From Diplolepis rosae (Eukaryota > Arthropoda > Insecta > Hymenoptera > Diplolepididae), in the NCBI GenBank assembly GCA_030998225.1, contig JAPYXD010000723.1, positions 22,027,501-22,091,500 on the forward strand: DNA of 64,000 nucleotides. Reading direction: 5' to 3'. Under the pieces are notes generated by a model that saw only the letters and a program-made list of their open reading frames with translations, searched no databases and was not told where the DNA came from. Of this stretch, positions 55,110 to 64,000 are shown one piece after another. Both the position numbers and the translations under genes were made by a program. Position 1 is the stretch's first letter, and every line of letters begins with the position of its first letter.

Positions 55110-55245
55110 AATAATAATCAAGTTACGCCATCTCTTAGCAAACCGCACGAATTAAGTTATAGATCCCATAGAATAATACTTTTTTAAAAAGAAAAGCTTC
55201 ATAAACAAAAAAAAATACCTACACAGTTTTATTTCTAATACTTAC

Positions 55246-55493
55246 CGTTGCCACCACACTTCCATCTGGTCCCGTAAAAGTCTTTTCCTGGATGATTTCC
55301 TCTGAGTTAAAATGCAACAAACAAACTACATCACCAGGTTTTAGTTTAATATCGTCCCTTAAAATAGCTGTTTACATTCTTTAATAAGATTCAGATCATT
55401 TGGCACATTGAAAAATTGAATTTTGTTGAGTTTGTCCTGCTTCCGATTACTTTTATATCCCGATTTACAACGAAAACAAACGCACTTCACCAT
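55246..55493 (-). pseudogene. THAP-domain exon, frameshifted
   Basis: Minus strand, starting MVKCVCFRCKSGYKSN and continuing through FFNVPND, then in the next frame LKPGDVVCLLHFNSEE. This is the THAP zinc finger: C-x4-C...C-x2-H with the usual spacing (second pair VVCLLHF). THAP domains bind DNA in transcription factors and in P-element-like transposases. One missing base near codon 46 shifts the frame. After GPDGSVVATV comes CAACG|GTAAGTATT, a good splice donor, so this was the first coding exon of a spliced gene whose next exon would lie at lower coordinates, where the split mariner now begins (55159). Host gene or P-like transposon relic cannot be decided. Confidence 0.7.
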
Positions 55494-55499
55494 TTTTTT

Positions 55500-55890
55500 T
55501 CAAAATTTCAACTCTGCGGATTTCAATGAGTTAAACTTTATTATTTTAATTACTTTTATCTTTTAAAAATATTAATTTTTCAACACTTTGCCATGCATTT
55601 GCAGCGATCGTAGGCCAACTGCATAGGTGGCGCCGCCACAAGGCCACTGTCAACATTTAATACATTTTCAGCTCTATGAAGCAGGGGGCTGGCTGGGACA
55701 GCAACATGTTTCTTTAAACCAGCTACACATTTTTTGCGTGTATTTATCAATAAGTTTCGAAGCACTTCCGTGACGCAGTGCAAAGAAAACGACCGAAGTT
55801 TTAGAAAAATGAAAACTGCATGCTTCACCACAACAATGCACCTGCTTATTTATTGTATTGTTATTGATAATTTTCTGTTCAAACATGGCA
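55500..55890. other. Upstream of THAP exon, no gene
   Basis: Frames on the minus strand (55580-55831) lack motifs. 55605-55650 carries the GGCGGCGCCA unit also found inverted at 42960-43003. Confidence 0.35.
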
Positions 55891-55893
55891 TTA

Positions 55894-56303
55894 AGGTAAA
55901 CATACCAGTTTGTGGACACTAGATTTTTTTCAGCACCAGTTTGTAAACAATGGATGTACCAGTTTGTGGACACTCAATTTTATTCCGAATTACTTTGTTA
56001 ACCACGATTCATATAAACCTTGACTTTAACGCGTTTCTCATAAACAAACGTAAGTCTACTGTCAAAACAGTTTCTACTAAGATGGAGGTGATTTCATTGC
56101 TACCACTATACTTACAGTGACACTTGCATAAAAAACAGCGGTTTATTTTTCAAATATTCAAATTTAACACCGACAACTCATATCAATCTTATTTCTTATT
56201 ATTCCAGGATAATGTTTAAAAATATTATCGTAAGGTTTTTTATCATTTGACGCATTAATGGAGAAAAATATGAACAAGTGTCCACAAACTGGTACGTTTA
56301 CCT
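55894..56303. mobile_element. TA-flanked MITE with AGGTAAAC ends
   Basis: Inverted ends AGGTAAACATACCAGTTTGT (left) and the complement of AGGTAAACGTACCAGTTTGT (right), about 27 bp with one mismatch. TA on both sides (55892-55893, 56304-56305). The subterminal word ACCAGTTTGTGGACACT is repeated inside the left end. 410 bp, non-coding. Confidence 0.85.
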
Positions 56304-56305
56304 TA

Positions 56306-56690
56306 TTCAGTTTCATCAGCGTCCTTACTGAGTGTTCCTCAAACTGAATTTCCGAAAGTGGCAGAAAATATTGACTACAATTAACTCTTCCTCTAGATAC
56401 AACACAAGGATCGATACTTTCCGGACAGACTTCGTATCACTAGACATACATATCACTGATTTCGTGAATTAATTAAATAATCTGAAACCACTAATTCTCG
56501 AAATCATCGCGTGTATTAATGGCACAAACTTGTATTAATAGTAGCACCTAATAATTACATTCTTTACTCACAAGAACCGTATTTTCAGACAGTTATAATA
56601 ATCGTAAAGAAAAATCGTATACACTACATGGGCAGAAATTTGAGAGCCCTGAACTGCGTGCCATAATGCAGGAATCTCAACTTTCTGCCC
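56306..56690. other. AT-rich sequence, nothing recognised
   Basis: No motif-bearing frame or repeat end. Confidence 0.4.
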
Positions 56691-56792
56691 TTGTAATGTA
56701 ATATACTATTGCGAGTATGAAGTTTGATGCCCGAGCAAAGCGAGGGTAACAACCACATGAGTAAAATAAATGTTTTTCCCGTGTTGCACACG

Positions 56793-57062
56793 ATTTTTTT
56801 TCTACCAGCGGGTCAGAAAGTGGATTTGTTTGCCCCGCACGGGGCAATAAAGTCCACTTTATGGCCCGCTAGTAGAAAAAAATTGTTAGCTAACCCAACT
56901 ACTTCGGTTTGTAAAATATGCCACAGCTACTTTATTAGTTAGTACAACTATTTTTTATTGATGTCACTTTTTTTATTGTTATAAAAAGAACTCGTGTAGT
57001 AAAATCAACTACAGAAATAGTTTTTCCAACCAATAAAGTAGCTGTGGCATATTTTATAAACC
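56793..57062. repeat. Two adjacent long inverted repeats
   Basis: 56793-56882 is an almost perfect palindrome about 90 bp long centred on GCCCCGCACGGGGC, with arms TTTTTCTACCAGCGGGTCAG... and their complement. 56907-56955 and 57015-57062 form a second stem of nearly 50 bp (TATGCCACAGCTACTTTATT and its complement) around a ~60-bp AT-rich loop. Both could form strong cruciforms. Upstream GCCCGAGCAAAGCGAGGG (56729) suggests a larger repeat element. Confidence 0.8.
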
Positions 57063-57074
57063 AAAATTTTCTCA

Positions 57075-58597
57075 GGGTAGGGGATATCGAGATGGCAACA
57101 ATGTTCTAGCGTGTATGAATATTAGGTGGAAACGCCGACTTTACTTTACCATATCAGCATTAACTTAATACGAAATATGCTAACCAATTTCGTCTAGTGA
57201 AAAAGTCAGAGTTAATCATCGAAGCTAGAAGAGGACACATGAAATTATTTTTCAAATTCGTTTATCGAGTATATTTGCTGTGGCAAATAACTTATTGAAA
57301 GTTGATAATATACCTCAAACGTTATAATGCATGTGCATATAATAAATGCATAAAGGCACGCCCGATATTCCAGAATGCACTCTATGAATATGGCCCTTTG
57401 ATATTTGCAGGAATGTAGTGTGTGAAACAGCCTTTGCATGTTCTAAAATCGGGTAAATATCCACAATGGTGTGAAACCGATTTGTGTATAACTTTCTTAC
57501 AGTTATTTCATATAGATAAATTTGTTATATATTTCATATTATATTATATAAAATACGATCTCTAAAACCTTAGCATCGTTTATTTCAAGTTCATTGTTGA
57601 CTGTAAGATCAAAAATAATAATTGAACTTATCTTCTAAAATTTTCTGAAAGAATCATCTTTAGTGATACTTTGTTTCCAATTAACACCTGTATTTCTACA
57701 AGTGTGATAAGGAGGCCCTTTTCCTCTGAGCATTGGCTGAGAAGAATCTTAAGTTTTTTCTTTCTTACAAAAATCCCTTCTTTAAGGCTTTGTCTTTGGA
57801 GCGTTAGAAAATTATTAGCAATTCTATTCTACTCTCTATAAAATTCGTTTCCAGCGATTTTAAACCTAAAAATGTTTCTATCGTATACGAACTATTTTCT
57901 GTTTCTATATTTTATGAAATGTCAAAACCAGGAAGTACCGATTTATATTTTAACTCTGTTACAAAAACTAACGAATTATTGAAGGATGAAATTGAAACCT
58001 TGGAAAGCTTCTTAAAGTAGGTATAAAATGCTTTGTTTACGAAACATTAGATCAAACTTTCAAACAATAAACCCAAGAAATTCACCATAATAGTAAAACA
58101 CACTAACAATTGATATTTTTTTCCATTCTAGATTTTATGGTTTATGTTGCGTGGAGTAATTCTGGACACTAATTAAATCTTGGTCATTTGGAGATTTAAA
58201 TGTAAAACTAAGTTATGAAACGAAGGATATGCTTTCAGGTCGGATCTAATTTTTAAAAATACAAGTACCATACAAATTTTAAAGAAAACCAAATCTACTG
58301 AAAAGTACTCAGTTTGGGTTTTTTCTTTTATACATTGTTAAAAAAAAATATGACTCAAATTTCTATCTGAAAAAATTAAGACCTCGAAATAAAAATTAAA
58401 TAATATCTTGAAACTCAAATGCAATAAAAAAGTATTTTACAGCAGAGCAGCAGGCAATCTCTTTCAGATAAAGAATATTCGATAGCCGTAAGAATTTCTG
58501 ATCCAGTGCATTTTTCCTGAATTCCATTCATTTAGTAAAAGTTTGATGGAAAGATTTTTGTCTTTTTGCTTTGTGATCATCACGTGTACAAGCTAGA
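57075..58597. other. AT-rich sequence, nothing recognised
   Basis: No gene or repeat end identified; ends at the TA of the deleted mariner. Confidence 0.4.
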
Positions 58598-58599
58598 TA

Positions 58600-59469
58600 T
58601 ACCAGGTCTAGAAGTATGAAACCGGCATTCCCCTATAGATGGTGCTTGCCATCAGTTTAGGGACCGTACGATCGCTTCTGCAGCGCCATCTTCTCCCTCT
58701 AGCAGCTGAGAAAGATTTTCAGTAGACAACAACCCAAGTTCGATATACCAGTGTATTTACTACAAGCATCAACATGTCGAGTTTTGTGCCTACGAACTAC
58801 GATTTGCAGACAGCACTGGTTTTTTGTCATCACTTGAAGAAAACTGCTGCAGAATCGCATCGAATGCTTGTCGAAGCTTACGGTGAACATGCTCTTGGCA
58901 ATACACAGTGCTTCGAGTGGTTTAAAAAATTCAAAAGTGGTAATTTTGATGTGAGAAACGAATATCGTGGAAAACCACCGAAAAAGTGCGTTTGGAGCGA
59001 TCAGAAGGGTGTTATCTATTATGAGCTGCTAAAACCTGGTGAAACTGTCAACACGAATCGCTACCAACAGCAAATGATTTTTCTTCACGATAATGTCCCA
59101 TCACACACAGCGAAACGGGTCAAGGAAACGATCGAGACGTTCAGTTGGGAAATACTGGCGCATGCCGCTATTGCCGCTTATTCTCCAGACTTGGCTCCGT
59201 TGGATTACCATCTGTTCGCATCACTGGGCCACGCTCTCGCTGAACAACGCTTCACTTCGTACGAAAATGTACGAGAATGACTGGATAACTGGTTTGATTT
59301 AAAAGACGAACAGTTTTATTGGCGCGGCATTCATCACCTTCCGAAGAGGTGGGAAAAATGTGTAAATAGCAATGGAGATTACTTTGAATAAAATATTTTT
59401 GATCATTTTCATGCAACAGACGTGTAACTTTTGCAAAAAAATTCCGGTTTCATACTTCTAGACCTGGTA
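58600..59469 (+). mobile_element. Internally deleted mariner with near-perfect TIRs
   Basis: Ends TACCAGGTCTAGAAGTATGA and onward, at least 26 bp perfect inverted repeat, flanked by TA (58598-58599, 59470-59471). 870 bp. Because the TIRs are conserved it could still be mobilised in trans. Confidence 0.9.
58774..59391 (+). pseudogene. Mariner transposase with central deletion
   Basis: MSSFVPTNYDLQTALVFCHH, KTAAESHRMLVEAYGEHAL (first HTH) to RNEYRGKPPKK, then a direct in-frame jump to CVWSDQKGVIYYELLKPGET. The deletion removes the second HTH, the WVPHEL linker and the first Asp. LHDNVPSHTAKRV (second Asp) and YSPDLAPLDYHLFASL follow; a stop at 59278-59280 splits off the C-terminus (WRGIHHLPKRWEKC...GDYFE, to 59391). 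The fused reading of 168 codons stays open across the deletion. Confidence 0.88.
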
Positions 59470-59471
59470 TA

Positions 59472-61600
59472 CATAGGATGAGAATGCGACCATCGTGTGC
59501 TAACAAAAAGTTTATTTTCAAGTTTCAAAATACTGTAGCTCGATTAATTTTGATTTGTGTAAAAAATGTAAAAAGACAGATTATAACGCCCTTTACATAG
59601 AAAAAATTTATTGTTCTCCTCTAGACAGTTTAAAATGCTTAATTTTTGTTAATATTGTATAATTTAAGAGAATGTTTAATTATGTCAACTATTTTTTCCT
59701 GCAAATAAATATTACTTTTTTACATTACGTTTAGTTTTCTGTCATGTTTGTACTGTACACACTGTACTTTCAGCGTTCGTGTTCGTTCATGTTGATTCGA
59801 GCTTTTTCGACTATAGCAATTTTATAGCGTTGAGGGAACGTTGTGCATTCATATTAGGTTATATGCGTGTAGTGAAATTATTCAAATAGAATTAAATGTG
59901 TATAAAAGATATATTTACATGTTGTATAATGTGTGCAAGCATGTGTGCAGCGATGATATTGTACATAATTTCAAATAATCCTGAATATTTTGAATATTAG
60001 GTAAAATGAAAAATGTTCGCTCTAATATTATATATTATGAATCTTTATTGAAGTCAATTGGTAATAACAAAGATAATTTTGTATACTATCGAAAATAGAG
60101 TAGTAATGATAAAATAAAACTGGAGCACAAAGTAATTTATAGGTCACACAAAGAAAGTTCTGAATACAATATTAAAGAAAAAAGAAATTAACGAAGCAGT
60201 AAAAGGCGTAATCAATTTTACGACTTAAATAGTTAAAGCAAATAGAAAATATTCCACTCAGCCGTGAAATAAGATTTCCGTAAGAGTAATGAATGTATTA
60301 ATATAATTGCAACTCGGAAAATTACGATAGGATCTTTACTGCTAGTCTAGTCCATTGAATTTTCTTCAAACCAAAATTGCATATCCGTGTAATCTGTACG
60401 AGTTACAAACTTATTTACTGCCTTACATTTTGATGCGTTAAAGCTTCAGGAACGCTTGTTCTAGAATATTCTACGCGGATGTTGAAACTGCATACAAATA
60501 AATGTCACACAAATCATTTATACCTTTATCAAAATTTCGATCATTTTAGTTATTGGAACTACAATCGTGAAATGCAGTCCGAGTTAAACTTTCATAACAA
60601 TGCTAATTCCGGTTATCTGTATATTATCCTTGTGATAGCACTGACAGAAATATGTTTCTACAATTAAATATAATACACCACAGCAGTATAACAATTGTAA
60701 TTTTTTGTGACATTAATGAAACAGTCATATAACAATGTACTTGAAGTGTTTCTGCCAAGACAATGTAGGTATAATCTAGAGTTTTCAATACACGGAAAAA
60801 TATGTACTAGGAAGTTTACTTGACAGTCCTCGACTTTTGGACAGGACAAATTTTTCCGAAGATCCTATATACTTTTTATGAAGAAGCTTAGAATTTCATA
60901 CAAAAAAGGAGAGAATGGCCTAGATTAATTCAAGCACAGTCAAAGAACGAAATTCTTTCAAATTTTATTGTATAGTTTTTGAAAAAATTATAGAAATGCA
61001 AATACTTCTTCTAAAAAGTGCTTCAGGTATTAAGAGAATTTGGATAGAATAATTTGGTAAGAAAGAGATGAATACCTGCTATACAAGTCAAAGAAAAATT
61101 CTTGGATTGCGCTTGAAAGTCTTGTGGAATTTTTACTGGCATCATGCGCAGTTGTCAGTGTCAGTATTTTAGATACGCACAATTTTTATTACTTTGTAAA
61201 TTGACATAAACTTCAGAAATTATGAAATTCTTATATTTAAAAATTTAGAATTTAGTATTTAATCTATTAAAAATCTCATCGTTTAAAAATTTAGAAACAT
61301 AATTATTCTTCAAGGTTTTTTATTATATAAAATTGTTGTTGAAACAAGGCGCAGCAATTTCTTACACGGCCCTGTATTTTCCATGGATAAAATGTACCCA
61401 TCTTTTTTTGAGAAATATCGCAAGTGCTTTGGTAGCCGTGCGGTTTAATTTATAAGGTTAGACTGAGTTATACATGTAGGTCGAGTAATAGTATAATTTG
61501 GAATACAAATCAATAAAAAAGTTAGTAAAAAAAGACAGCTTGAGAAAATAATTGTTTGTTCTTGTTGCCTTTGATAGTCCCTAAAAATTTCATTAAATGC
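59472..61600. other. AT-rich sequence without a recognised gene
   Basis: Open frames near 60479-60849 have no motifs. Nothing else supported. Confidence 0.4.
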
Positions 61601-61691
61601 ATTTCATGCACGAGTGCTGAGCGAGTCATTTAGTTTGTTCACAGTGCTCCATGTTGTCAGTTTATCTCAAGTGTGTTTCGCCATTTTTCCA

Positions 61692-61900
61692 ATGAATACG
61701 AATATTGAACAAAGAATTTGTCTCAAATTTCTCATTGCAAATGGAATTTCGAGCACGGAATCGCTAGAAATGTTACACAAGGTTTATGGTGAATGGACTT
61801 TATGAAAAACACGTGCATATGAGTGGTACAGTGCATTCAAAAGCGGTCGAGATGTGATGGAAGATTTACCTCGCTTTGGTCGGCCATCAAGGTCTTCAAT
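61692..61900 (+). pseudogene. Mariner transposase N-terminal fragment
   Basis: MNTNIEQRICLKFLIANGIS...ESLEMLHKVYG, stop at 61803-61805, then YEWYSAFKSGRDVMEDLPRFGRPS. This is the first HTH region of a mariner related to the 8.4-kb copy (VYTWFTRFKNGRDDLNDDPRPGR). It ends abruptly at 61900 where the DIRS terminal sequence begins, so the insertion or a deletion removed the rest. Confidence 0.8.
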
Positions 61901-61902
61901 TA

Positions 61903-63527
61903 ATTATTAAACGAACTTACCATGTGACGTTCGATTATAATTATATGAATTACTTGTTCGAAGATATCTTACTTGTAGTACCGCAACTTGTTTCCAGATG
62001 ACGCCACCTGTTTAGAGATAGATTGAGGTTGAAAAGCTTTCCCTCTTCGTCTATCCATACCCCGTCTCACGCCCTGCTCCGCCACAAACCTCATTTAGTT
62101 TAGAGAAAATGACAGTTTCTTTGGGGTGGGAAGAATGTTGAAAACGTATATATATATAATTTTATTTATTTATTATTATTATTATTTTTAGAACAGGAAT
62201 TATATCGACCCTCAATCATTTGTACATAAACGTGACTAGTTTTTTATATCAGATGTTTTTTTAAAATGTATGTGTTACTTTTCAATATCAATTCCTAAGA
62301 TTTCTCTCGTGTTTCACCAAAAAATGTTTATGTTTGATTTTATGTAGGTTTTCTCATATTTTTATACTGCAGACAATACCAAAGTTGTACTCAAATGCAC
62401 AATATTCACTAGTTGTTTTTTCATATTCTAGAAATAAAGATCACTGATGAGGACTCCAATCAGAGTCGAAACGTTTGATTGAAACTACTGTTTTTTTCAT
62501 TATGGACCCTAAAGCCAATTATCTAACATTACAAATATTATTATTTTTTTTTTTTTTTTTTTTGGGGGAGGGATTATATATCTTCGAACAAGTAATTCAT
62601 ATAATTATGATCGAACTTCACATGGTAAGTTCATTTAATCATTAATTATATTTCATTTTACTTGTTCGAAGATATCTTCCTTGTAGATGTTCAGAGCAAA
62701 AAATTACGTTCTTCTTTTTTTTTCTTATTAAACTCGTTAAGAAAATATCATGTACAAAGACTTATATAAATTCTTAGAAGGTACAATAAACAAAACGCTT
62801 TAAGAAGGCTCTGATAGGAGTTAAAATCTATGCAAGCCTATAATATCTTTAAGAAAATAGAATCTCCGGAAAAGTCTCTGAATCCTTTATTGGTCGGTTA
62901 TAAAATCTAGCAAAAACTTTCGAGCTTTTAGACCAGCCTGCTGCCTTATTAATTATATTCAAATCTAGGCCCTTGCTTAGAGCTTTAGAAGTGGAAGCGT
63001 GTCCGGTACTGTGAGCCGTGTACTGTTGCTCAACACCTGACTCCTTCATAACAGTTCTCAGCCATCTGCTGATAGTTTGCGTTCCCACCTCCTCGTGAGG
63101 ACTCCTAAAGGAAATTAACAACCGATTAAGATTCCCTCTGAGGATCTTTCTACGGTCGATATAATGCAACAGGGTTTTGGATATGCAGTGTCTTGTACTG
63201 AAAAAACGGAAAAAATGCGTATGGCTGATCTGCTCCCTGTCTGGAGGTTTTAACTTAATCAACTATTTTGATTTCTACTCCCCTCGATAAAACATTAATA
63301 TTCTCTAGTTTGATTGAAAACAGAGATTGAACTCTGAAGGCTGAGCCTAAAGCTAAAAGCATAACGAGCTTAAACGTTAATCTTTGTAAATTTAATGACT
63401 CCGTAGGTCCCCAAGATTCTAGGTTTCTTAATACCAAACCGACATCCCAAGTTGCACTGTATTTAGGAGCCGTAGGCATTAATTTGAATACTCCCTTAAA
63501 GAAACGAGTTAATAGAGTACTGTCCAA
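61903..63527 (-). mobile_element. DIRS-like retrotransposon, copy B, 3' part
   Basis: Minus strand. Tyrosine recombinase (63527-62849) followed by a non-coding terminal region to 61903. GAACTTACCATGTGAAGTTC-type sequence occurs in opposite orientations at 61913-61985 and 62585-62690, giving the inverted terminal/complementary repeats expected of DIRS. Upstream RT and RNase H are missing beyond 63527. A T-run lies at about 62543-62563. Confidence 0.72.
62849..63527 (-). pseudogene. DIRS tyrosine recombinase
   Basis: Integrates DIRS circles without target duplication. N-half (63527-63255): LTRFFKGVFKLMPTAPKYSATWD, VLRNLESWG and LALGSAFRVQSLFSIKL, where the Arg of AFRVQSL is the first catalytic Arg. 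A frameshift near 63260 leads to the C-half (63262-62849): FRSPHEEVGTQTISRWLRTV, YTAHSTGHASTSKA and AAGWSKSSKVFARFYNRPI. The nucleophilic Tyr (RFYNR) is present, but the Arg of the HSTRHA box is Gly, so the catalytic site is damaged. Matches the N-terminal relic of copy A. Confidence 0.88.
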
Positions 63528-63539
63528 AGTAGTGATGCA

Positions 63540-63695
63540 ATATCGATATCGAAATATCGAAAATATCGATATTTACCTCTTGATATATCGTTATTTCATA
63601 TCGATATTTTCCATACCGATATTCGATATGGGATATCGATATTTTCCATACCGATATTCGATATGGGATATCGATATTTTGCCTGATCGATATTT
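63540..63695. repeat. TATCGATA-rich minisatellite, 35-bp unit
   Basis: Two full units and flanking partial ones of ATATCGATATTTTCCATACC plus GATATTCGATATGGG (63600-63680), preceded by denser ATATCGA words. The octamer TATCGATA (or one base off) occurs many times; it is the recognition word of the insect DREF and BEAF-32 proteins. Confidence 0.75.
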
Positions 63696-63927
63696 AACAT
63701 TTAAGTGGAAATAGTGGAATCCGTTGCTGACAGGAAATAAAAAAAATTGTTTTCACATTGCAGCACACTTTATCGAAGAACTCAGTGACAGAACAAAGAC
63801 TAATAAAATCTACATGACTTAATTCGATAACATTCACCTTCCTAGCGTCCGTATGACTACTGCCCAACATCGCTTCCTTCTCCCGTCGACGTCTCGACTC
63901 TCTCACTTTCTTGCCAACCTCGAACAC
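63694..63927 (-). other. Unrecognised 77-codon open frame
   Basis: Minus strand, with a basic segment VGKKVRESRRRREKEAML. No family recognised. Less AT-rich than its surroundings. Could be a first exon or chance. Confidence 0.15.
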
Positions 63928-64000
63928 CCAACCCTGCTTCTAACGCTACCAACCTAAATCTAGTCATAACTACAAAGTCACTAACAGTTGCTTACTCGCA

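Larger units (their letters stand above)
45300..55113 (+). mobile_element. Ty3/gypsy retrotransposon (CsRn1/Kabuki-like), degraded, with R1-like insertion
   Basis: Order: LTR 1, AATA, LTR 2, tRNA-Trp-type primer site, long leader, Gag, protease, [R1-like copy C], RT, RNase H, integrase, GPY/F-like tail, partial 3' LTR, AATA. AATA also lies at 45296-45299. The CHCC Gag finger and a primer site matching tRNA-Trp are hallmarks of the CsRn1 clade. No envelope gene. Stops, frameshifts and deletions in every gene make it inactive. Confidence 0.85.
44078..55159 (-). mobile_element. Mariner split by the gypsy element
   Basis: Left end TAACTTAATTCGTG (44078) is matched by its complement at 55146-55159, each bordered by TA (44076-44077, 55160-55161). 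The outer flanks GGATC and GATCC show the target was the palindrome GGATC-TA-GATCC. Subtracting the gypsy insertion plus one AATA (45300-55113) leaves about 1,268 bp, a normal mariner length. Its transposase lies left of the insertion. Confidence 0.85.

Overview
The window looks like an AT-rich piece of insect chromosome made almost entirely of transposable elements. Mariner, Tc1-like and DD41D transposases, an R1-clade non-LTR family, a Ty3/gypsy element with CsRn1/Kabuki hallmarks, DIRS-type elements and TTAA/TA-flanked MITEs are typical of arthropods. Hymenoptera is plausible but not shown. I see no prokaryotic gene, rRNA, tRNA or CRISPR array. I also see no convincing multi-exon host gene; the only host-like motif is one broken THAP-domain exon at 55.2-55.5 kb, which may itself come from a P-like transposon.

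Layout. 0-3 kb: AT-rich DNA with copy 1 of a four-copy non-autonomous family. 3.05-4.27 kb: complete but inactivated DD41D element. 4.85-5.83 kb: eroded mariner. 5.9-9.7 kb: minus-strand R1-like element split by two mariners, one of which (6204-7496) has matching TIRs, TA duplications and an uninterrupted 349-aa transposase. 9.7-10.6 and 22-23.1 kb: two copies of an unclassified repeat. 13.2-16.1 kb: TTAA MITE, TA MITE and a probable solo LTR. 18.4-21.1 kb: mariner fragment, then a TIR element holding a Tc1 relic and a 31-bp minisatellite. 23.5-26.1 kb: R1-like relic between two inverted arrays of a 12-bp repeat. 28-30.2 kb: LINE relic split by two nested MITEs. 31.1-31.9 kb: second, deleted DD41D element. 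33.7-39.5 kb: DIRS-like element split by a mariner and MITEs. 40.5-41.7 kb: TTAA MITE with copy 4 of the four-copy family inside it.

44.08-55.16 kb is a three-level nest. A mariner sits in a palindromic target (GGATC-TA-GATCC). It was split by a gypsy element at AATA, and the gypsy was in turn split by an R1-like element. The gypsy has two adjacent 5' LTRs separated by the same AATA, which suggests a neighbouring solo LTR. 55.2-64 kb: THAP exon, TA MITE, long palindrome, internally deleted mariner with near-perfect TIRs, truncated mariner, minus-strand DIRS recombinase relic, and a TATCGATA-rich minisatellite.

Nearly all coding regions carry stops, frameshifts or internal deletions. The mariner transposase at 6383-7432 is the one gene that still looks functional. 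Boundaries were read by eye from terminal inverted repeats and target duplications; family names rest on recognised motifs, not on a database search.
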